Below, piece after piece: positions 56,783-64,000 of a stretch of DNA of 64,000 bases (within the stretch, counting starts at the first letter, position 1; every line of letters begins with the position of its first letter). The notes beneath the pieces are model-generated. The model ran no database searches. It was not told where the DNA came from and saw only the letters and a list, made by a program, of their open reading frames with translations. Source of the DNA: Toxonevra muliebris (lineage: Eukaryota; Arthropoda; Insecta; Diptera; Pallopteridae); assembly GCA_963691655.1 (NCBI GenBank), contig OY829326.1:109279388-109343387 (forward strand), given 5' to 3'. The translations under genes were made by a program, and so were the position numbers.

Positions 56783-56956
56783 TTATCCGTGCATTTATGT
56801 CATGATATTTACAAAAAAAAAAATAAATAAAATAAAAAAATTTGGTTGCTTATTTGATATCCTCGAATTAAATATGTATGTATATATGTACGTAACAATG
56901 AAGCTTAATACTAAATTTATTTCAAGGTTTTCATATCCTTCCTTCCTTTCTTTACA

Positions 56957-57628
56957 TCACCACGGCCGCCATACGACACCACCACCATCGATGCCAGCAC
57001 CAGCAATAGCAAAACAACCAGCAAGAGAGCCACCAGCACCAGCAACACAGCCGCCACCCACTTCAACAGCTGCTGCTGCTGCTCTTGCATAGGGATGCAA
57101 TCTTATTTTTCCATCTGCTGATGAATTGTTATAGAATTTTGTTGGTGCTGTTGCTGTGGGTATAGCAATTTTTTTTGCTATTGTTGGCAATCCTGCTATA
57201 TTTACTGCTCCTGCTACTCTTGTAGCTACTGCTGTATTTGATGGTAGTTGCTGCTGCTGCTGCTGCTGTTGTTGTTGTTGCTGTTCATTCATTGCTGTGG
57301 AAAATCTTTGGTAATTTGCTGTTGCCGTTGTTGTTGTTGTTATGGTAGTTGCTGTCGCTGCAACAGCAACTGCTGCTGCTGCTGCCGCAATATTTGGTAC
57401 ATAGTTTGCAATATGCTTGATTAAATCACCGCTTATATGGCGATCATATTTACTTAGGAATTGTGCAACTTCTGATGCACAATGCTGAAATCCAGCCCAA
57501 AATTTTTCCATATTTAATGTTTCATTGCTGCGCAAGAATAACGCATTATTCTCACGTAAACGATGCAAATGACGTACGGTTAATTCGAGTATATCGGCTT
57601 TTTCCAATTTCGAAACATTTTCTCCATC
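56957..57628 (-). CDS. HES-class gene, exon 2 (helix 2, Orange, polyQ, WRPW)
   Basis: Begins at GAT after acceptor ctcttttgcag and runs 223 codons to TGA. Contains helix 2 of the bHLH, the Orange domain, a mixed CAG/CAA glutamine run (+ strand 57248-57285), alanine-rich stretches on both sides and the terminal WRPW. The antisense frame at 56754-57092 (Pro/Ala-rich) is only a shadow of this exon. Confidence 0.95.
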   Translation of the reverse strand, partial: DGENVSKLEKADILELTVRHLHRLRENNALFLRSNETLNMEKFWAGFQHCASEVAQFLSKYDRHISGDLIKHIANYVPNIAAAAAAVAVAATATTITTTTTATANYQRFSTAMNEQQQQQQQQQQQQLPSNTAVATRVAGAVNIAGLPTIAKKIAIPTATAPTKFYNNSSADGKIRLHPYARAAAAAVEVGGGCVAGAGGSLAGCFAIAGAGIDGGGVVWRPW

Positions 57629-60600
57629 CTGCAAAAGAGAAATGAAAAGATAAAAGATTAGATTATTCGTAAATTATTGCGAGTATAATTTTTGAATTCG
57701 GCCGATAATTTTGAAAAGGATGAATATGTATTTATCTATTCGTAGGAGCATAGTTTAATTGGTTTTTAATCAAGTTATACATGATTTAATTTGGTGGTTC
57801 AAATAATCAGGCCAAATTGAAAACATTTTCGATTACTTTGGGGAAGGATTAATACCTCCTCCCCTTCCATTGTTCAAGACTTTTCTTTATGTTGGCACTA
57901 TTTATCCAGCATAAACTTTTAAACCTAAGGTTTTGTTTATACAACAATTGTTTTAAGCTTGAATTGTTCATTTGATTTTTTAGAATAAAACGGCTGAACA
58001 TATCCTGTGCCACAAACAAGGTATAATGAGGACTCTACAACCACAAGACATAGAAGATAGTTCTCCTGAAGAGATAAAAAATTTCCTCAAAAGAAATGAA
58101 CTCATAGGGGAAGTATAAAACCCATGAATTCCTTAGGGGATATCACAATAGACCCTAGTTAGTTGGCTGTAGCGATCTGTGAGCATTATGTCCCCCTTCT
58201 TAGCTTGATAACATTTTCCCCTTGATCATTAATCTTATGACGAAAACGTTTTAGCATGTCCTGTTTTCATTGGCAAGGTGAAAAAAAAGAATTTTAGACA
58301 CTTTTGGGCTAGCGTATCAAGCTAACCTTATATTAGATGATGATTATTGTAAAAACGTGTTAAGTTTTCTGTTGTGCTTACTAATCGTGAATGTTTACTG
58401 TGCTTCTTGCTTACCTCTCAAGGCAACTTTCTTTATCAAAATTTCTTAGAAAAAAAAAAAATAGACTTACATAAGACGACAGGGCCGTAGACAGAAATTT
58501 TTTTCGGGGGGGCCGGTTTTCATTCGAAGAAAATATTTATAAATAATTTTTATCAAACTGATTTTTAAATACAATAAATTAAATCGATGATACATTTGAT
58601 GGACCCTAATTTTAGGAAAAATTTTCCGATTTTTTTTAATCTTAACCTTAAAAAAAATGGCCAAAAGTGACAAAAAATTCACAGAATAATCAAATTAAAT
58701 TTTTTCAAATAAATATTATTCAATGTGCATTCTATTGCATTTTTTTTTTATCTCGTGAGAGACATAATTTCATTAACTAATTGACTTCCCACTACTGATG
58801 ATGTACCCAACCTCAAAAAAATGTAGAGGCTCATTTTTTTCAAATGGTCATCATTGGGAATTTGAGCCATTATCAATTATAAGGAACGCGGATGAAGTTG
58901 GCTTATATTCCCTAAATTTGTGAAGTCACAGCATTGAAAGAGATCTTTCTAGTCGTGGTGCTCTGAGCAATAATGGGTTAAAAAATTATCTACATTCTAG
59001 GATTCTTTCCTAAAACTGCTAATAAGATGGAGTTTTTGCGAAAGAATTTTTCACGTTGAACACGAATCTGAGGTCAAAAATTTCCCATCACGTTACGTTT
59101 TAGGAAAAAAATGGGGTTCAAGCAATTCTAATTTTACAAGGATCTGATAATTTTTTTTATTTTTATTAATTTTTAAACTTTTCAAACTGATTCAGGACGA
59201 AACTTTAAATCAAAAAGAGTTACTGACCCAGAAAAACTATGAATGCAGGAGTGCTCAGTATCACCTTCTCTTTTTGAATCCGTAATCACACCTCATGTCG
59301 AAGAAACCAAATCGGATTTGATCGCATATAGTAACTAAGATTTCAAATTTATTTTTTTTTATTTCGGGGGGGGGGGGCGGGGGCGAGGGGGGGGTCAGAA
59401 CCCCCAAAACCTCCCCCTAAATACGGCCATACCCTCAAAATCTGAAAAAGAAATAAGGATCCTTCTGAATTTCAGAATTAATTAAATTATGGCTGACTTA
59501 AATTTTTCTATTAATATATGAAATCCAATTAAAAAAATACTTTTTCTCACTTTATGTACTTTATTTAAGTGAAATATTTTGAATACAGTCACAAACCAAG
59601 AAATGGAACATATTGGGTACTGTTCCTAGCAAAAATGTAAATATTTGTAATTCTTTTGGGGTCTTTGGACACTGGTGACTCCAAATAATCTTTTTTTTTT
59701 TTTTTTTTTAAATCGCCGTACCGATTTTGATTTAAGTTATATTGTTTAAAAGGAATATTGATGCTGCTTTAGTTTTTATTGGACCAAAGGGATCTAAAGT
59801 GAAGGAATATTATTTCTTAGAAAAATTTTTAGAATGTTTGCCCAAATACGCTAATTTGTGAATATAATGCAAGAAAAACAAACTATTCACTCAAACAAGA
59901 TTTTTAAATTTTTTTAATTTTTGTTTACTTACTTTGAAAATTTAAGTTTTATTATGGATTACCGCTGACTTAAAATTTTTTGTTTTTTTTTTGTTGGAAC
60001 AGACAAAAGAAGTATTCAAGAATACAGCACTCAGACAAGCTTTATGTCCATTGTGTTCCCTTTTGCTATTCTTTAAATCTACCAGATTTATTAATAAATC
60101 TTAGCAGATCCTGCGGTGTTAGAGAGCTCAGGTGTTCGTCTCCCAACAATCCAGTACCAAATATGCTTAGTATAATCTGACAGAAAGCGGGCAGACACTA
60201 AGAAAGTGGTCCGCCGTCTCTTCACATTCTTCCTCCAAACCACAGGAAGCACAGAAGGAACTAGCTCCCAGGCCAATCATATGCAAATGTTCGGCCCAAG
60301 AGAAATGACCTGTATATAATCCCACCAGCTGCCTACAACTCTTTCTGTTAAGTGATAACAGAAAGTCTGTTAGACGATTCGAGATAACAGGTAACATGGT
60401 CTTTGTCTGGCTAAAGCCCCTCACGTCCTCACATTTACGATTGTGAGTCAAGTCGACCCACTCATTAATTGTGGTCTTGATGGCTGTAGACGACAAAGAG
60501 AGTACAAGTTCTATGCCCAGGAAGCCAATTTCCGAACCCTTTCTGGCTTGTCTTGATGATTGCAAAAATTTCTGCTTGAAAAACAGAATCATACAACCCA

Positions 60601-62427
60601 AGGGAGAAGTGAAGGTGCACTCCATCATTTTCAATAAAGACCCCAGAACCCGAACCGAATTCTATTCTGGAGCCGTCAGTGAAAATACACTTACAATCAA
60701 CTTAATAGACTTAATAGAATTTTTCAAAGAATTGCTTACAATAAAAAAGGGGTCAGGTCTTGGGATTGCTCATTGCTTCTAGTTTTTTTACGGCCAAGAA
60801 AGCTTTAGGTGAATGGTTAATACCAAACGATTTTTTCTGTATTTAAAAAAAAATGTACTTAGAAAATTACAGGGTTTCCGGTGATCCATGAAAGTTCAGA
60901 CCCTTAAAGGCAAAAAGAGATTTAAAGTCAAGTAGATTGTAACAAGAAATAGAAGTCAGACAATTTGAGTTCGAGCTCGTTTTTGTACTATGGATCTTTG
61001 GTTTCTTTACGATCCAGAAAGGGTTAAACTTTAAAAATCTTTCTAGCACATCTGCTTATTATATACACTATACCTATATAGACTATTTTATAGGCTATAT
61101 TAAATTTTCATGGTCACTTTATAGATTTCCTACTTTAGGAGAGTAGTCTTATTTTTGGTCCTGAATTGTTTTAAGTTTGAATTTTGGTATGTGTTTTTGT
61201 CTATATCTAGTTTAAATTCGGACCTGATTTTTGGCTCAAATTTAATATGCATTTTGTTTAGAATTTTATTCTGATTTTGGTTTAAAGTTTGGTCTAAATT
61301 TTAAACCGAGTTTAGGTTTAAAATTTTGTTTGATTTTCGGTATGAATTTTAGTTTGATTTTGGTCTGAACTTTTGTCTTCTTTTAGTCTAAGTTTTTGCC
61401 CTAAAACTGTTTACAAAAGCAAAAACCAGTCTAAGTTTTTAGTCTGGGTTTTGGTTTGGGTGTTAGTTTGGGTTTTGGTCTGTTGGCCTGGTTTCTAATC
61501 TGATATTTGATTTGGGTTTTGGGATGGATTTTTGTCTGATAATTATTCTATAATAAACCATTCCTAAATCTAAATCTTAAAGTCGCCACTGTATGAGTAT
61601 CAAAAAAATCGTCAGTATTTCCTTAAAATTACATAAATTTCAGGTTGAAATTTTCGAATTTAATTAGCAAATTTATAGATATTTTAATTTTGTAAAGCAA
61701 TGAAAGAAAGGCAGAAAATCTGTGAGTCTCTGGTAAGACCAACTTTGGTGAGTAATCGCCAGTTTAGATCACAAAATACTTTGAACAATTTTCATTTAAA
61801 TCATTAGATCAGCAGCCTCTCCGAAGTAACGTCTTTCATCTCAAATGAGCTAAGAAATCGTTGCCTGAGAATTGATTTGGCGTATGTGTGTACAAATTTA
61901 TATACCTATACGCCAAATTAATTCTTAGGCGACGAAATTATTAATAGTTTGACTTAGGAGTTCTTTACAATTCTTCTATATTATTTATAATATTAGGCAA
62001 AGCTTTGAGCACCGTTTTTACTTTTTCGAGTCAAATAGTGACCAATACCTAAAATTATGTGAAAATAACTAAAATTATGTATATGATTACATTTCGGAAA
62101 AGGATCACTACTAGCTAGAACTCTTTTCTCTATGCAACGTTTTTGCTACACCACACTCAAAATTTTTTAAAGCTTAACTAACCGGCGGCAAATCACAAAA
62201 AAATTTAAAACTCACACACTCGTGAATGAATATAAAAAAGTTTGAAGAATCTAACTTACAGCTTGCAATGTTCCCGTCATTAAATCCTTCAGTTCATCCA
62301 AACATTTGTTGATTCTTGCACGTCGTTTACGTTCCAGCATTGGTTTCATTATTTTTCGGTATTGATAGGTACGCGATACCGGCTCTAACGGCAAAGAGTT
62401 GAGCATAAAGTGATGATTTGGCGCCAT
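56957..62427 (-). CDS. HES-class bHLH-Orange transcriptional repressor (Hairy/E(spl) family), two exons
   Basis: Nuclear DNA-binding repressor of the Hairy/E(spl)/Deadpan class, typically a Notch effector recruiting Groucho through a C-terminal WRPW (family knowledge). Coding exons are 62427-62260 and 57628-56957, phase 0, GT-AG, giving 279 residues. bHLH spans residues ~21-80; the basic region contains [13 protein letters not shown] with the proline that marks HES proteins, and helix 2 is [20 protein letters not shown]. The Orange domain is at ~96-135 ([18 protein letters not shown] and following). After it come Ala/Thr-rich tracts and about 12 Gln. The last four residues are WRPW, directly before TGA. 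The start at 62427 is preferred over an in-frame ATG at 62445 because its context (aataaaaATGG) fits fly initiation better. The closest guess is fly Her (HES-related), which I recall as lying near Frequenin on the X, but I cannot confirm orthology. Confidence 0.95.
57975..58160 (+). pseudogene. LINE C-terminal fragment with shared 3' UTR motif
   Basis: + strand reads [44 protein letters not shown]-stop, the extreme C-terminus of an RNase-H-type LINE. The following GATATCACAATAGACCC (58139-58155) is a diverged form of the 3' motif in the 50-51-kb LINE and SINE copy 1. Confidence 0.75.
58480..59431. mobile_element. hAT-like element, copy 2 (inverse of 23144-24635)
   Basis: Begins CAGGGCCGTAGACAG and ends TAAATACGGCCATA. 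Shares in reverse complement the blocks around 23260-23540 and 23930-24620 of copy 1, but lacks about 400 bp between them. Contains a G-rich tract at 59367-59395. Confidence 0.72.
60072..60710 (-). pseudogene. LINE RNase H and C-terminal fragment
   Basis: Minus-strand frames: [38 protein letters not shown] (RNase H with Asp and Glu), then [45 protein letters not shown], then after a frameshift [34 protein letters not shown]. Inactive through frameshifts. Located in the HES gene intron, same strand. Confidence 0.85.
61150..61545. repeat. Degenerate T/G-rich tandem repeat in HES gene intron
   Basis: Some 25-30 diverged units of the type (A)TTTTGGTCTGA or GTTTGGGTTTTGGT over ~400 bp, for example ttttggtctgaacttttgtctt, tttagtctaagttttt, gggttttggtttgggtgttagt. 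Old minisatellite; no coding frame. Confidence 0.7.
62260..62427 (-). CDS. HES-class gene, exon 1 (basic region and helix 1)
   Basis: Encodes residues 1-56: [20 protein letters not shown], then [20 protein letters not shown] and [10 protein letters not shown], then TGTLQA. The donor gtaagtta follows codon GCT, phase 0. Many E(spl)-complex genes are intronless, so an intron between helix 1 and helix 2 fits the hairy/deadpan type better. Confidence 0.94.
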
Positions 62428-64000
62428 TTTTATTTGAACATTCATTCATGTAGTTTTATTGTATTAAACTTTGGCACAGGTATATTCAAATATTTTGCGG
62501 TTTTCCAAAATATATTTATTAGATGCACACTTTAACTATTTTAACTGTGTTATTTAATAAGCCCAAGTGCTTGAATATTTCACGTTTTTAACAACTAAAC
62601 GTCTTAACGCGTTCACGTCTTCGTTAACAATGATCGTGAATGTGATGATAAATAGAATTTTTATTCGAGGAGGCAAAACAAAACTGGCGGCGCTCTCTTG
62701 TCTTTGAATGATGTACTGTGTGAAATGAGCGTCACCGCTTAAATGAAGATCAACAATGAATGAGTTGATAATATCAGAGATAATGCCAACACCACTTTAG
62801 AGAGATAAAGAAAGAAATAGTGAGAAGTGAAGAGATATGGGAGCTTTAAACTCTATATATCTCTCGCTTTCTTACGGAGAGTGGTTAGCTTCTAAAAAGA
62901 GTTAAAATTTTATGAATGAAAAATTCTTATGTACGTTGAATGAAAACGCACACGAGACAAGGAAGAAGAAGAAAACGCAGCAGCACAAACAGTAGAAGCT
63001 TCAAGTGACAAAATTATGTTATTGTATGTAAGTATGTGGATATGTTTATGTAATGGATGCATAAGCATTTAAACTTATATGTATTTATTAGTGTGTGTGT
63101 GTGTGAGTGTTTAAATGTGGACCAGTGGCATGAACGTGCGCTTTTTGTTTACTTGTTTGACTTCTGACGTTGTTTTGTTTTTGTTTCTCTGTTGCTTGTT
63201 TTTGTGGAAGTGTTAAACAAATAAACAAAAATGCGAATAAAATGCCAGAAAATGTTGGCAGGCATAGTGCTAATCTCGCGTTATTGCTGCAATTTGTTTT
63301 TGTTTATGTTTTATTTTTTTGCTTTTTTGTTTTTGTTGATAGAGAGAAATAAACGTTTTCTGTAGGCAACAACAACATCTACAAATGCGACAATGACTCC
63401 CGTGGGATAATTGAGAAACTTGGGAGTTCGTTGAAAGCAAAAACATATAACAACATTACAGATAAAGCAGCCAAGAAAAAACAAGCAGCGGATATGGAAG
63501 CAAAGAGAAAAAAAAAAAGAACAGAAATACACAATAAAAATAACAAGTTATTTGAAATAAATTCTTGAGGATAATCATATTCACTCGTATGTTTAACTTA
63601 TATGAAGGATAATTCATAGCTTTACGAATGTGTTTTGTTTCAAATCAAATCAAATCAAATTTACCTTAACTGTGAAGTTCATTTATCGACGGTGTTTTTA
63701 TTACTATTAACGCATTAACTAGTAAGTAATGTTAATAAAAAGTTATGTTTAGAATTTACTCCATGATTTTAGTAAACTTTATTGGCCTGGGAGTTCAAAT
63801 ATTGGTAGTCAGTTGATATAAAAATTACCCGTCCTTACCATTGGCACCTTAGAGGTATAAAGCTCAAAATGATAGTTTATTGCAGATACCATATGGTATT
63901 GCAACGAGCCGTGTGTTGGTTCAAATGTGACCTAATGGGCAATCGTATAACTTAACCCATTTTTTACAGCTTTTTCTTTAAAGAAACCGTAACTTTGAAA
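62428..64000. other. Upstream region of the HES-class gene
   Basis: No coding exon recognised. Contains GA/CT-rich stretches around 62800-62880, a TATATAG-like string near 62866 that could be a minus-strand TATA box (unproven), and a (GT)n microsatellite at 63091-63110. No clear Su(H) site (TGGGAA core in GTGGGAA form) was seen by eye. Open frames at 63170-63532 are low-complexity. Confidence 0.35.

Larger units (their letters stand above)
57629..62259 (-). other. Single intron of the HES-class gene
   Basis: 4.6-kb GT-AG intron. It holds a LINE C-terminal piece (57975-58160, opposite strand), a hAT-like element (58480-59431), a LINE piece (60072-60710) and a degenerate T/G-rich tandem repeat (61150-61545). 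Nothing recognisable was seen at 59432-60071, 60711-61149 or 61546-62259. Confidence 0.8.

Noticed and set aside
56754..57092. Open frame rich in Pro/Ala on the + strand
   Set aside because: Antisense shadow of the WRPW exon of the HES-class gene.
62428..62445. Upstream in-frame ATG of the HES-class gene (six extra residues)
   Set aside because: Weaker initiation context than the ATG at 62427; kept as an alternative only.

Overview
This is eukaryotic, AT-rich, intron-rich nuclear DNA from a higher fly (Brachycera, very probably Cyclorrhapha, not D. melanogaster). The evidence is two fly-type genes with long introns, mariner, DD37E, hAT-like and piggyBac-like DNA transposons, many broken non-LTR retrotransposons (LINEs), tRNA-headed SINEs, and LINE tails made of CCTAA units. 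There is no bacterial gene organisation, CRISPR array or operon. All coordinates were read by hand and may be off by a few bases.

Left part (1-25.4 kb): no host coding exon was recognised. The region is packed with transposable-element (TE) remains: three hAT-like elements with 8-bp target duplications (2074-3415, 3799-4653, 10856-11296) and an inverted copy of the second near 9.0-9.8 kb; a nearly full-length DD37E element (6129-7400); a palindrome (9825-10143); a 22-bp-TIR MITE family (10428-10643 and 19434-19678); a TTAA-flanked piggyBac-like element (15785-16443); and LINE pieces at 11.3, 16.6, 18.9 and 20.6 kb. It is probably upstream sequence or 5' intron of the Frequenin gene.

Centre (25.4-43 kb): six coding exons of a Frequenin / NCS-1 gene on the + strand carry residues 22-187, from a 25-nt micro-exon to the stop at 41534. 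The exon for the N-terminal ~22 residues was not found and may lie left of the window. The introns hold two dead mariners (28048-29313, 37658-38941), a deleted DD37E copy nested in a TTA-flanked MITE (32462-33551), R1-like and other LINE fragments, two SINEs, and a TA-flanked element with one SINE inside it 36 bp after an exon donor. Beyond the 3' UTR lies about 1 kb of strongly decayed minisatellite (43.4-44.45 kb).

Right part (44.4-64 kb): a 5'-truncated LINE with an intact 380-codon RNase H/C-terminal frame (50300-51558), further LINE pieces, a piggyBac-like element, a 650-bp palindrome, and a two-exon HES-class bHLH-Orange repressor gene on the minus strand (56957-62427) ending in WRPW. 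That gene is convergent with Frequenin. Its 4.6-kb intron contains a hAT-like element, two LINE fragments and a degenerate T/G-rich repeat.

The two host genes are unrelated in mechanism: neuronal calcium sensing versus Notch-type transcriptional repression. The most interesting signal is in the repeats. A LINE family and a tRNA-headed SINE share a 3' end (a TATCACAAT motif followed by CCTAA units), which suggests a LINE/SINE mobilisation partnership. Nothing seen here supports an entirely new kind of biological system.
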